Origin: Arthrobotrys musiformis
Taxonomy: Eukaryota > Ascomycota > Orbiliomycetes > Orbiliales > Orbiliaceae
Assembly: GCA_036971715.1 (NCBI GenBank)
Contig: JAVHJL010000003.1
Span: 3,782,001 to 3,846,000 of the forward strand
Reading direction: 5' to 3'
Length of the DNA stretch: 64,000 bases
Shown piece by piece: positions 46,706 through 58,259 of this stretch. Numbering within the stretch: position 1 is the stretch's first letter; the number at the start of each line of letters is the position of its first letter. The notes beneath the pieces are model-generated. The model was not told the origin of the DNA. It did no database searches and saw nothing but the letters and a program-made list of their open reading frames with translations. The position numbers and the translations under genes are program-made.

Positions 46706-49700
46706 ATGACAGCTATCGTTCGAGCCGATGAGGGTTTCCCTCCAGACTTCATCTTCCCAGGAACTCCCCTTCCTACATCTACTCCCCTCCCTCCAATCTA
46801 TTTTACTACTGGTGATGTAAGTTATTAACTCCTCTTCCCTCCTTTTTCTTTTAATTAGTCGTGATCTCGGTTATATGATGTCCTGACGTACACTGTCGTA
46901 CAGGTTGCGTTCCTGGCTGTGGGGAGCCCTGTCTTTCTCGCTATCTTAGTTGAATGGATGGCTTGGTTGGTAAGTTATGATTCCGATTATTAGTGGTAGA
47001 TACAGCTCGAGGATACTGATAGATATTTTATAGGGAGCATTCTTGTATTGCTTTTACCATTGTTTGGTCAAGGCTGCTCGGAGTAAAGATTATGGCAAGG
47101 TTATCCTGACCGTCTTCGTTTCTCTCTTGTTCACTACATTCCGGTAAGTGTCAACCAGAGCCTCTGGCCTAATCTGGGTTACATGAATTTACAAGGGGAT
47201 CCTTGGTTCCGACATCACGATCGGCTTGGCAAGGGTCCCCTTGGCCGATGTTGGGGCTTCGTTACACAGCCGTATATGCCAACTAACTATCAAAAGCGTG
47301 TTCTTCATCCCGGTCCTGATTGTCAGCATCCCGCTCCCTGCATCCCTCAGGGCTCGTTTCCCGGTCTCTTGGTCCAATGTCCTGGATCTTGTCGCATTCT
47401 ATGCATTCATTGTTCTGCTTCTAGTTCCGGCATTCATGACTATCTATAATGTCTTCAACAGAAAGATAGGCAGAAAATCACGATATAACACCCTTCTGAC
47501 AGATGACGCCCCCAAGGTGATTGTTATCATGCCTTGCTATAATGAATCCGCCGAGAATGTCATGAAATGCATCAACTCAGTCATTCAGCAAGAGTATCCG
47601 ATGACTTGTATTCACATATGTCTCTCGTTCGACTCTGACGACGTCGGCGCGGATTACCTCGAGGTTCTCAACCAGCTCGGCGTCCCCGTTATTCGCAAGA
47701 GCAAATACCCGGTATCTATTGACGTTCGTTATGGCGGCAGTCGAGTTACTGTTAGTAGATATAAGCATGGAGGGAAGCGGCATACCCAGAAAAAGACATT
47801 CCAGATGATCGATCGTCTTTATGAGAAGTACCTAAAGCTCCAAGATGACGTATATCTACTCTTTATCGACTCGGATTGTATTTTGGACCAATTTTGCGTA
47901 CAGAACTTTATGTACGAGATGGTATGCATTCTGGAAAGCCTATGTGGAGTGGCGGCTCCAAGCTCCGATATATACTAACGCTACCGATTGTATAGGATTT
48001 TTTGCCCAAACGGAGGAAGGAACAGAGCCAAGTCATGGCAATGACAGGTGTCATTACCTCCCGAGTTGATAAGGGCCAAGGGAGCTTTCTTACTCTTCTC
48101 CAGGACATGGAATACATTCACGGCCAACTTTTCGAGCGAGCGATCGAGTCAAGTTGTGGGGCCGTTACTTGTCTGCCAGGTGCATTGACTTGCCTCAAGT
48201 TCTCTGCCTTTCGAAACATGTCTGTATTCTATTTTGCAGATATGGCAGACAAGCATGATAACCCATTTGACTACGGGCAATACCATTTGGGAGAAGACCG
48301 ATGGTTAACGCATCTCTTTATGATCGGTGCTAAACGCGCCTATCAAATCAAGTTCAGCACTAGTGCTTTTTGCAAAACCGAGGCTTGCTCTACATGGAAT
48401 TCCCTGATCAACCAGAGAACCAGGTGGTTCAAAGGCTTCATCACCAATGAGACTGCAATGTTGACTGATTGGCAATTGTGGAAAAGATATCCCATCCTTT
48501 GTGTTTTTCGCATGATGCAGGACACGATCCGTACCACTGCCCTTCTACTCATTTTGCGTAAGTACCCTTGTCATGCATCACGACGATTGAATATGAGACC
48601 TTGTACGCTAACTTAAAATTTATAGTAATCTTATCGCTGATGACCAAAGTCCAAACCGTTCCCAACCTTCCTCTGCCATTGCTTGCCCTTTCCCTAGGGG
48701 CCAACTGGTTGTTCATGATGTACTATGGATGGAAGCTTGGGCGAAAGAAGGCATTTTTCTACCCGGTTCTTTTCATGGCAAACCCGATACTCAACTGGTG
48801 GTACCTCATCGCATCAGTTTACAGCTATCGACGCCGAAGTTGGGGCGGACCTCGTGTTCAGAAGAAGGCTGGACAAGTCCCAGACGTTTCGGAGGAAGAG
48901 GAGGAATCGGATGGCCTACCGGAGCTTTCAGATCGCGAGCGGGACGCTATACGAGAAGCTTCCCTTCCCTGGCGATCTTTGTCCGGCCGTTTTGTTCCAG
49001 CCCGCGTCGGTGGAGATGGTCTATACCATCGTTCTGACCTAGACCTACCACTCTCCGGTCGCTCCAGCGTAATCCTACCACAACTCCTGACCAGTGATGC
49101 CGCGAGTACGTTTACCAGGAATAGTGAGGCCTACTATACCAACTCGCTGGCACGACCTATGCCCAATCGCAACAGTGTTTTTTCCACCTTTTCGTATGAC
49201 TCCGAAGTAGGAAGATTGTATGCACCAGCTCAGACTTTCCTTCATACGAATAATGACAACCTCCCGGATTTGGAATCACGTCTGGCGACCCCAATCTCTT
49301 TGGAAGACCGTAGTGCTAGGACCCCAGCTCCGGCCTCCACTCCTATCCCATCTCCGGTTCCCGTCCCAACTCCTGCCTCCTCTCCCATTAATGCCACTAA
49401 ACCGGATACAAACCTACAAGTCCCTCCTCAACGACCTCTATCATTCCAAGTTCCAAATGACACTGGCGACCTCGGAACAATGTCACTTCCCCAAGTCCAT
49501 GAAACCCAATTCGACAACGTTCTCCCACACGCAATCTCGGACAATACGCCTCCACGCTACCGAGCACATAAACACAGCCAGTCTGTCCAGCATAGCATCG
49601 ACCTTTTGTACCCTCCATCGATCATCGCACCCCGGCCCCAAATCGGACCTGACGCTAACGACCGCCCCGGCTCACCTGACTCCTGGACACGCGACGACGA

Positions 49701-49902
49701 CGCTGCGTTCTCTACCGTTGGTGTTGCCAACGGAGCATCTAAGGACCAATCTGAGATGCAGGCAAGTCAATCACAGTCTGGTAAAGGGAGTGCTAAGTCC
49801 AAGGGTAAGTTGATCAAGAAGAAGCCGGTCCCGATGGAAATTGATGATGGATCCAAGGAGAAGAAAGGTGGCATTCTTGGATTCTTTAAGAAACACTGGT
49901 GA
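46706..49902 (+). CDS. Chitin-synthase-like membrane glycosyltransferase (GT2 family)
   Basis: Six exons (46706-46816, 46904-46969, 47034-47143, 47297-47921, 47996-48557, 48626-49902) add up to 916 residues in frame. Two or three N-terminal transmembrane helices precede the GT2 domain. Its motifs are VIVIMPCYNES near 174, SFDSDD, FIDSDC near 286 (metal/UDP-sugar binding), GEDRW near 403 (catalytic base region) and QRTRW near 444 (product-binding Q-x-x-R-W). GEDR followed by a QRxRW motif is the pattern of chitin synthases, which polymerise GlcNAc from UDP-GlcNAc at the plasma membrane. The usual QRRRW reads QRTRW here. More helices follow (TTALLLILLILS, NWLFMMYYGW, ILNWWYLIASVYSY), then a 300-residue disordered Pro/Ser tail ending in Lys-rich residues and FKKHW. 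The acceptor of exon 4 has three in-phase choices (47234, 47270, 47297); 47297 has the best CTAAC branch site. Confidence 0.82.
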
Positions 49903-50516
49903 GATATTCGTGATATTATGTTTTGAAGATGGAGAAATCGGGTCGATCGATCGTTATTGCTGTTGCGCTTCCCCTGTTTTCTAAGATCGACACCGATGCA
50001 TGCTTTCACTTTCTATTCTGTCTTTCTTTTCGCCTGGTTAGCGATCCTGTATTTCAAGCCTATGATAGATATGGAGAGGGGGGTGAAAGAGACGAAATGA
50101 ATTTTTATTTTCCTTTTTTTAAAACCTATGTCTAAACCTAGGTAATTGTAACTCTAGAGAAATCATCTAAGCAGATGGAGAACAAGCAAAATGCACCGAC
50201 GAGCCGCTCCCGTCACATAATTTGTATAGATATAAGAACGTTATAGCATAACTTCGTTACAGCCGAAACTAAACTTCGTTGTAGGAAAACGACTGAATAG
50301 ACAGCAAATAAAAAAACGATCCCATATAGCTTTAAGCCCGACCAATTGCCAACTATAAACTTGACGAAGCTCCCGTGCGACAAAAACGGAGATTAGAATC
50401 CCCCGAGACAAACCCGATCAAAAAAAAACAAGTCCCGCCAAAAAGAAGAAAACGAAAGAAGAAAAATAGAAACAAGTCTAAGGAAATAAACACCGTGGGT
50501 ATATTCAAGCCCCCAT
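49903..50516. other. Convergent intergenic region
   Basis: 3' flanks of the chitin-synthase-like gene (+) and the glycine-zipper gene (-). The right part is A-rich (50400-50480). No gene is visible. Confidence 0.55.
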
Positions 50517-51119
50517 CTAATCCGAGTCGGATGAAGAGTCACCGCCGCTTCTCTTCTTGTGCTTCTTGTCCTTCTTGTCCTTCTTGTGCTTCTTGAACTG
50601 GTCGTTCGCAACGTTGGCCGCGATACTACCACCGAGAGCGCCTAGGACGGTCTTGAACGCGCTGCCGTGGCCGTACTTGTTACCAAGTGTACCACCGACG
50701 ACACCTCCAATGATTGTGGATCCGAGACCACGCTCGCCCGGTGCGGCATTTGGGTCATAAGGAGCGTTGGGATCATAAGGAGCATTCGGGTCAGCTCCGA
50801 ATTGTTGCTGGTATTGACCATCTCCGCGGGTATTGTCATAACCCTGCGGGGGTGGGGATTGATATCCGCCTTGTTGCTGGTGGTCGTATCCTCCTTGAGG
50901 GTATTGACCGTATTGTCCTTGTGGTGGGGGGGCACCGTAACCTTGCTGTTGTGGGTAGCCACCGTAGCCCTGCTGCTGCTGCTGGTCGTAGCCACCGTAT
51001 TGCTGTTGCTGGTCATGGCCGTAACCCTGCTGTGGTGGAGCACCGCCGTAACCTTGCTGCGGTGGGTAACCACCGTAGCCGCCTTGCTGCTGACTGCTGT
51101 AGAAGTCTTGGTTGGACAT
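50517..51119 (-). CDS. Gly/Gln/Tyr-rich protein with a glycine-zipper segment
   Basis: Single exon, 200 residues. The first 110 residues are low-complexity repeats of the type GGYPPQQGYGG / PQQQGYGAPP, prion-like in composition. Two DPNAPY units follow. Residues about 133-175 form a glycine zipper (LGSTIIGGVVGGTLGNKYG, LGALGGSIAANVAND), the motif that lets small helices pack or span membranes. The end is a Lys/His-rich run (KKHKKDKKDKK) and an acidic Ser/Asp tail. Similar proteins in ascomycetes are called glycine zipper 2TM or annexin-like low-complexity proteins; the function is unknown. There is no signal peptide. Confidence 0.8.
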   Translation of the reverse strand: MSNQDFYSSQQQGGYGGYPPQQGYGGAPPQQGYGHDQQQQYGGYDQQQQQGYGGYPQQQGYGAPPPQGQYGQYPQGGYDHQQQGGYQSPPPQGYDNTRGDGQYQQQFGADPNAPYDPNAPYDPNAAPGERGLGSTIIGGVVGGTLGNKYGHGSAFKTVLGALGGSIAANVANDQFKKHKKDKKDKKHKKRSGGDSSSDSD

Positions 51120-53323
51120 GGCTAGTGATTTAAGATATGTGGTTTATGGGTAGGTTGTAGGTAAACTTTAGGTTTTGTGTGGTTATGGTATCAAAAGATG
51201 ATGATAATGGAAGGGGAAAAAAATATCAGCTCAGAAAGCGGGGTTCCGAGTGCTATTTGTACCCCTCTTTCCTTTCGGATTCGCAATCATAAGGATACCA
51301 TATGCAATCCTAAGACATGGACATTCTGGAATGTCAGCAAACCGTACGGCCAATAGCCGGGGTACCCGAGGGAATATACTTTTGTCGACAAACGAACGGA
51401 GTACCTTGAGGCTGAGCTTGGCTGTGCGGGATTTACCTACATGGGTAACGCAAGCCAAAAGAGTAACGGACCCCGTCTACATATCCCAAGGTACCTCTCG
51501 CAACTGGAAAAGTCCATAGTCTTCTCCAGGCTTCCCTCAGCCGGTCATAGGGTGCATCAGCCCCCTGGACCACTTGCTGCGACTGGGGGACTAGCATACA
51601 TTAGGAAGCGATGACCTGTGACTAGCCTATGAATAGCCAGCGTGGAGGGATAGCGTAGGCCAAGATCTCGTGCCAAGAAGTCATTCAACTTGCCGTGAGA
51701 CCCGAACAGCAAATCTGATTCGTCATTTCCTCGAAATCGGGCAAACGAAGCATGCAAGCTCCGCAAAGCCATGCAGCCCTAAAGGCGAAAACCCTCGACG
51801 TACGAGCTCCGGAATACGCCTCGCTGGGAGAAAGATCCCCGTTCAAGCTTTTTTTTGCTTTGAGTAACCATGTTACGGAAGAAAGCCACTCCGGAGGGGG
51901 AAGAGTTGTCAAATCGTCGGTGGCTTGATCTGTCCAAGACCCAAAACTGGCATCTTGGACCCTGGAAAGTCGGATGTCCAAGCATTGCCCAGTGATCTGG
52001 AATACGTAAGCTCGCGACCGGACTTAGGGTATGCTGTTCGCCACCAGGTGATTCCGAGGAGACGGTCATATGTATAGGGTCCGAAGAGCGGTTATTGCAA
52101 CGAACAGCTCAGTACACTATGCAATGCAAGCGCTCTCTCAGCACGCATTAGACAACTGTCTTTTCTTTGACATCTTCCTACTCCGCCCGAGGCTGTTTTG
52201 CTGACTACAAAGTGAACCTTGGTTGTTAGTCCCTTGTGAAAAGCTCCGTGCGGTGTGCTTTGATGCAGTGTGCAAAGACTCTGCCGGCGGGTACAACATG
52301 CCTTAGGCGCCTGGGTTCGAGGGACTCATCTGTTGCCGTCATATGCCGAAGCTAACTGCCAAGACCTAACACACAGACATAGCGTTGAGCTGTTAGCTGC
52401 ATCCTACCTTAATTTACCTAATACTTTAGAAAGGTGCATTCCTCGGACGGGGGATTGGAAATGGACTGTCTTTGAAAAGGGGTCAAGGATTGCATTGGGA
52501 ATCGAACAGTTTCATCCCAGACAACAGGCCATTTTCGTGATACTCAGTTCGACTGAGCTGAGCTGAGAAACGTAACACCAAAATGCACGGAAGCATGAAG
52601 GATGGCTCGAAGTGGCGAAACGACAACGCAACGCGGAAAATGTAACATGTTGGGAGCTCAAGCTCGAGCTCGAGTTGGAGTTGGGAGCTTCGGTTCTGGT
52701 CACAGGTCGGCGCTGCCTGACGTATATTATTCGCCACCAACCCAGCTATACTCCGACACTGTCGCCGCTTCCATGCTGAGTCCCTTTCCGATTATCACTG
52801 TATACTATAGATATGGGTTGATATATCGATAAATCGGTTTGGCTCAGCATCACCGTATCGGTAAGTTGTGTGTACATACGTGGCATAGCTTGTATCTAAT
52901 ATATGGAATAGGGATTCGAGGCTAATAGAATAGTGCGTGCTGCACCTACCGCTACATCTGGATCTGAAACATTAGTACATAGATTGGAGTTGGAAACATA
53001 TATATGGCGTTGGCCGTTGTGATATGTTATCAAAATCGATGTAGTCCAACCGCAGCAACATGTATTCGGTTTACGAGATAGATGTCGTCTGTCAATAATC
53101 AAAAAAACGAAAATCCACCACGGTAGTAACTTTATAAATTCGCCATACGTGCGCTCGTATTCATTAAAGTAATGTTTCGCTCGAGTAAATCCCGCCCCGT
53201 TCCAATTTTGTTTTGGCTATTTGCATTCAGTCTGGGTAAATATTAGTCGAAGTGCTCCTTTACAACTTTAAGTTTATATTTATCAGTTCATAGAACGCCG
53301 ACCCGGAGAGTAACGATCAAATT
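51120..53323. other. Divergent intergenic region before the secreted-protein array
   Basis: Separates the 5' ends of the glycine-zipper gene (-) and the first six-cysteine gene (+). It has variants of the dispersed TCGAGG repeat at about 52307 and 52912, and GGTTTACGAGATA at about 53066-53078. Frames at 51557-51981 and 52270-52566 lack recognisable domains. Confidence 0.45.
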
Positions 53324-54624
53324 ATGAAAAAGTTGCAATACCTTATCCTCCTCGTCTTTGGCATTTTGCCGGTGCTCGCCAGGTATTCTACCGCCTTTCC
53401 AGGTAGTGCAGAACTCGGTGCAGATTATATCGATGAACGATACCCTATGTGGTTGAAAATGATCCTTCCAACTATGATATGTAAGTCCACCGAGAGTGGA
53501 AGTATTACAGATTTATGGCAACCTACCAGTCCGTTAGGCGACGTTATCTTAACAGTGTCCCGACTCTTCATAAATTCTGAGCAGAGTTAGTTTCATCCTA
53601 GCTAATCCTCGCATCTATATTCACAGGTATTATTACGCAAAAAAACCCTAACTATTACAACAATACTTGCTTATTAACCACAGATTCGCAGGGTCTGGGG
53701 CTCAAGGCATCGCCGGATTTGGCAACGATGACTCCAGACTCTGAAAAAGTTCCACTGCCAGGATTATGGCGAGGATATATGGACCTCGATGAATTCGACA
53801 CTGGCGCGAATAAGAAGGGCGGTGGCCCCGATAGGAATACTGTTCGTATATAATTTTGCCTGCTCTCCTTTCCGGAATTAAAAGTAGTTAGGATTGATTT
53901 AATATCAATTTGATGAGCACCATTATAATATTAGACTAACGAAGAGAAAAAAGTTTATTATAGTTAGTGAGGAGGAGGGGCACCTTCCGGGCAAGCGCGT
54001 GCCGATATGCCTGACGTGGATAAGCACAGAAGAAGAATACTATGTAGATATGGGGCCCGTCCAAAATATAAGTGATAGTTTCAGCAAGCGTATTCTGGAT
54101 AGACCGCCCTCATTGACACCGGCCTTCGGCTCGATGCCTGCATACGATACCAAATCAATGTTATCCGGTAAGGTGGTGTTTGAGACATGCCGAACCTCCT
54201 TTTCGTCGCTCCGACTTGATTTCGGCGATATCCCCGTCAACCAAAAGTTTTGGGTCCTCCCAGAACCAGGATCGGAAGTGGAATACATCAACGGGGATTT
54301 TGCGGTGGCGCATCTAAGGTATTCGAACCACAATCTTCGTTCGTTTCTAGTGTTATAGTAGCAATGAGCTATCCACATTAACATTTTCATACCCCACTAA
54401 GGATCGTACCCAAGCTTCCCTGGATCAATGACCCGTGGTCTTTGTGTTCGGGTTATTTTGGAATCTTTGATACAAGAGAAACCGGAGAAGACCCGGACTA
54501 CGAAATTCCCGCCAAAGGGGATTGGTATTATCCCACTTCGATTGGTTGGGGCTGCTCCTTCCAAAAATGGACGATAGTTTCGACATGGGGAGCAAATGTA
54601 TCAGAAACGGGGGGGGCCTATTAA
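53324..54624 (+). CDS. Secreted six-cysteine family protein A
   Basis: Four exons (53324-53480, 53627-53841, 53954-54318, 54402-54624) give 319 residues. The signal peptide (MKKLQYLILLVFGILPVLA) is followed by a mature part with exactly six cysteines, two each in exons 2, 3 and 4. Exon 2 starts with a cysteine whose codon is split by the intron (T|GT), then QKNPNYYNNTCL. Exon 3 starts FIIVSEEE and has PICLTW and VVFETCR. Exon 4 starts RIVPK and ends with LCSGYFGIFD and SIGWGCSFQKW. Intron phases are 1, 0 and 2, the same as in the genes at 56160 and 61363. The second intron uses an unusual donor (GTTCGT). Function unknown; secretion, six Cys and tandem duplication are typical of effector or antimicrobial families, but that is inference. 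Confidence 0.75.
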
Positions 54625-56159
54625 TCTTTAGGTTTAGATAATTTTGGTTTCACAAACACGTGTCCACATTATGCATGCGGGTGCTTAATAAGTGACAATT
54701 CTACAATTTTAGCTCGATGCTCTATAATAAAACTGTAGAGGTTTCTTTCCATGTTTTAGCTAGGATATATCCTCGATGGAATCGCCGGAGCGGAAGCCGG
54801 CGCCCGATGTTGACCTGTTTTACGTCGAAACCATGTCTGAAATTTCGAGATAGAATTTCTCTCCCTCGTGGATTCGCCCATACATTGCCCCCGTTCCATT
54901 TTTACGTACAACCACGCTATTTTGAGATAAGTGGTAAATTGAAGTAGCTTATTTTGACGGCGTGGGTACATCTATTGAGTATTACCAACAGTCCAGTTAG
55001 TTGGCCATCAAAAAGTATACTTCGAACGTCGAACCATAATTTATGTAATACTTATATCATTAATTGTTTACCTACGCATAAATGCCTAGAAATGTAAACT
55101 CTGGGCCCTGGTAACTGTGGCTTCAATAGTTAAAGCATATTTTGTTAGATAATTATATAGCTGAACTTTTCAGCTTAGCTTCCCTTGAGCCTTAATCTGG
55201 GTGCACGGCACGGGAACTTTTGCACTTCCTAAACTAATAGATTCGTCGATTGAGAATAACCAAAAGCTATAGTTCTAATTAAGAACAACAATAGGCGATA
55301 CTTGTAAAGGACAAATATAATTAACGACCTTGCAGTGTCATATCATGGTCTGCACAGTGTTTCATGTTGTGAGGCCACCAACCCAACAATCACGGGTGCC
55401 GATCGTACGAGAAATTGAAATCGGCTAGTTAATTTAACTAGCGAATTCCTTCCACTACAGTATTTGCATAAACCAACGTGTATACAGGTGTACTGGCTAC
55501 TAACATTTTAGGAATAAGGGTATACGGCTCACAAACCTTTGGTGCCATATGCATTGCCAGCTGCAGCACTAAACCAACGCAACGGTGCTCGCGAACTATG
55601 CATATGTATTGATTATAGTATAACACTTAGCTATGGTATTAGCACTCCACAACTAATCGGAAGCGCCTCAGATCAGAACTGTTAAATTAATTCATGCGAG
55701 GGAATGTTAGTAGCATACGTATGCACACTAGTTAGTACTGTTGGTAATAGCTTGCCCTCTAAGTATCTTCAACTATTGGTTCAATTTGATGATTGATGAG
55801 GGCAATTGGTATACCAGTATCACGGCATATCAATATCGATACGTGATACCGATGTTTGATTCAAATGGGAAAACTGGTCAACTTGGCGAGTTGAAAATAA
55901 ATCTTCACGGTAGCATGCTGATAATAGCTGCTGGCGCGGAGGAGTTAGCAATGTGAAATACAAGGCCACTAGGTTAACTTTATTTAAACGCCATATTTTC
56001 GCCTTAGTAGTGGTGGATATTATTCGATCTCAGAGTCCAGAACATCATTGAAACACTTTTCAAAGTAGCCTTATATACCCATCTTTAATATTTTCGTACC
56101 ATTCATTCGATTCTGTCTCCTTCACAAAAATTGCCTATTTTAATTAATTCTATTCTCAG
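54625..56159. other. AT-rich spacer between array members A and B
   Basis: No gene is supported. Frames at 54717-54947 and 55741-55956 contain none of the family signatures (CLTW, GWGC), so I see no remnant copy here. Confidence 0.45.
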
Positions 56160-57255
56160 ATGTATTTCTCATATCTCCTCGTTTCCTCTTTGTTTATCGC
56201 TGTGTTCGCCAGCGCTAGGCCACAGGAAGTGGTGAAGTCTGTTTCCGCGACAATTACGCGCGAGAACACGGAGTCCAAGAAGTGGGGGAGCATTCGCATG
56301 TGTAAGCCCTTGACCTAGACCGACCCTAGTATTGAACTTGGCATCTTCCATCCCTAGCCAATGCCCTAAGTGGGCGGCAAAACTATCACTAGTTCAATCG
56401 AAACTAGTTAACTAATTGAGATGTTTCAATTGTACAGGCTTGGATAAGAAGCAAAATCCCGGCTATTACACAGACACTTGCCTGAAAGGGACCCCAGTCA
56501 GCGGCGTGAATGTCCTTGGGGCACTGGCGGGTATCTCCACGGCTAAGGTTCCTGCCAATTCTGTGTGGAGCGCCTATAAGGTTACCGCGGCTCCATTAGG
56601 AGATTACGAGCGCCCCGGCTCGCAAGAACATTCGGTAAGTATAAGTTCAAGGGCGAAGCTTCGAAAACAGTCGCCCGTGCACAGCTAACTTTATGCCCCA
56701 ACTAGTTCATGATCGTCAACGAAGGCATTACTCGCTCTACCAAGCCCCAATGCCTCACTTGGGAGAAAGTTCCTCCCTACGAACAACTTGAGGCTGTAGT
56801 GAAACTATTGGGAAAAGCCCTGCCAACAAAGTCATATTGGCTCGGTGGAGTTACTCTCCAAGATTGCGCCTTCCCAGGCGACTGGAAGACCTCAACAACT
56901 ACCGTTCAACTTACGGAGACCGCTTACCGCCAATTATTTTGGTCCAAGACCGAGGGAACTGGGGGCAATCTAAAGCAAAGGTAAGTCATATTTAAATTCA
57001 CGACCCTAGCTATTGGAGATACACCTCCACTCGGCCGCTCGCTAACTCGGGGTTTAATTGTGCAGAATCATCCCACGGGTCTTCGCAGGAGGACTGTGGC
57101 CAAGCGAAATTTGCAATGGTTCCCTTGGTATCTTCGATCGAATGGAAAGCGGAAAGGAGCCAGGGTATATCAAGTCTCTCGTGGCAGCAATCGTCGGCAA
57201 AACAACAATCGGATGGGGCTGCACGTCACAAAAATGGACTTTGGCCGCGAATTAA
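56160..57255 (+). CDS. Secreted six-cysteine family protein B
   Basis: Four exons (56160-56301, 56438-56634, 56706-56980, 57066-57255) give 267 residues. The signal peptide is MYFSYLLVSSLFIAVFASA. The first intron again splits a cysteine codon (T|GC), followed by KKQNPGYYTDTCL. Exon 3 begins FMIVNEG and has PQCLTW and TLQDCAF; exon 4 begins RIIPR and has EICNGSLGIFD and TTIGWGCTSQKW, ending four residues later. Six cysteines sit at the same relative places as in A and C, and phases 1-0-2 are kept. Between the motifs the sequence has diverged strongly, while cysteines and gene structure are fixed, which suggests fast evolution on a disulfide scaffold. The stop after LAAN makes this the shortest, minimal member. 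Confidence 0.78.
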
Positions 57256-58259
57256 GCAGCATTTCAAGGCAAATACTAAGGAGTTATATTTTATTATGAA
57301 AGTTATGTTTATACGGGATGTATTGAGGGATTGTCCAGCACCATTGCTATAGCTTTTCCCTCCTTTTTTTTGTCCGAGTCGCGACTACTATACTACTGTT
57401 GCCCTGCCCTTTTATTAGCTACCTCGATCGTTTGTGTACCTGCATGCGCATGCAATTGTATAAGAAATACTTCAAGTCACTGCGACTTCATTAAAAAGAT
57501 TCAATTTTTTGGAAATGGGCTTAAAACGCCATGTACGTAATGGCACTTACCAAGCATTTCCACATCCTGTGTAAGCACCAAACATGCATATGCATGGCAC
57601 ACGAATGCGTCCATTTGAGCGCATTTCCAGCAAGGTAGCCGCCGTAATCTGCAACAATTTCAACACAGTGATGAAAGAATCTTCATCCCTTCATCCCCAT
57701 GGAGCTGATTCGCTAAACTATTGGCCCGACGCCCGCTAATCCTTGCGCCTGCACCCGGCCTTCTATATCTGTTGCATTGCTAAAAACGCCGAGAATGGGG
57801 CTCTTTATTAGAGTTTATCTTAAAGTGGGCTAGACGTAAACTTTTCTAGCTCGTTGTGGGTCCTCATATCATTATGTATTGTCTTTTGTGCTATCCGACA
57901 GAGTGTTTCTCGACTAGCTGGGGTCTTCCTGTAAACGAAGAATTAGAAACACGGACAAATATGCCTTGATGGCGCACGGTAGTTATCGGATGAGCCAATT
58001 TTGTGGGGAAACGTGCCTGGTTCGGCAGTTTCAGATTCAGGCTATTCAGGGTCCCCTACAGAGATATCACCAAAACGTGCTGAAGTTTGGTACGATGGTC
58101 TAGTATATTGGCATCTCAGAGGTTGAAAGCTGCTGCGCTATGTCGGGGTTAAATAGTTCGTAACGGCCCGGGTTGTGAAAACCAAAAGGTAGGAGGAGCA
58201 ACAGCATCTGCTTTATACCCACCTGGATTTTACGATCGAGGCCTTAACTATTCGCCACT
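57256..58259. other. Spacer between member B and the tannase gene
   Basis: AT-rich, with a CATGCATATGCATGGCA palindromic stretch around 57582-57600. No gene is supported. Confidence 0.45.

Noticed and set aside
50667..51133. Plus-strand frames of 139-152 codons
   Set aside because: Shadows of the low-complexity glycine-zipper gene.
51557..51981. Overlapping minus-strand frames upstream of the six-cysteine array
   Set aside because: They resemble neither rRNA nor any protein family, and there is no coding bias.
52300..52325. B-box-like GGGTTCGAGG suggesting a tRNA gene
   Set aside because: No A-box or foldable acceptor stem at the right distance; treated as a dispersed-repeat variant.
54717..55956. 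Possible degenerate copies of the six-cysteine family between A and B
   Set aside because: None of the CLTW, GIF or GWGC signatures is present on either strand.
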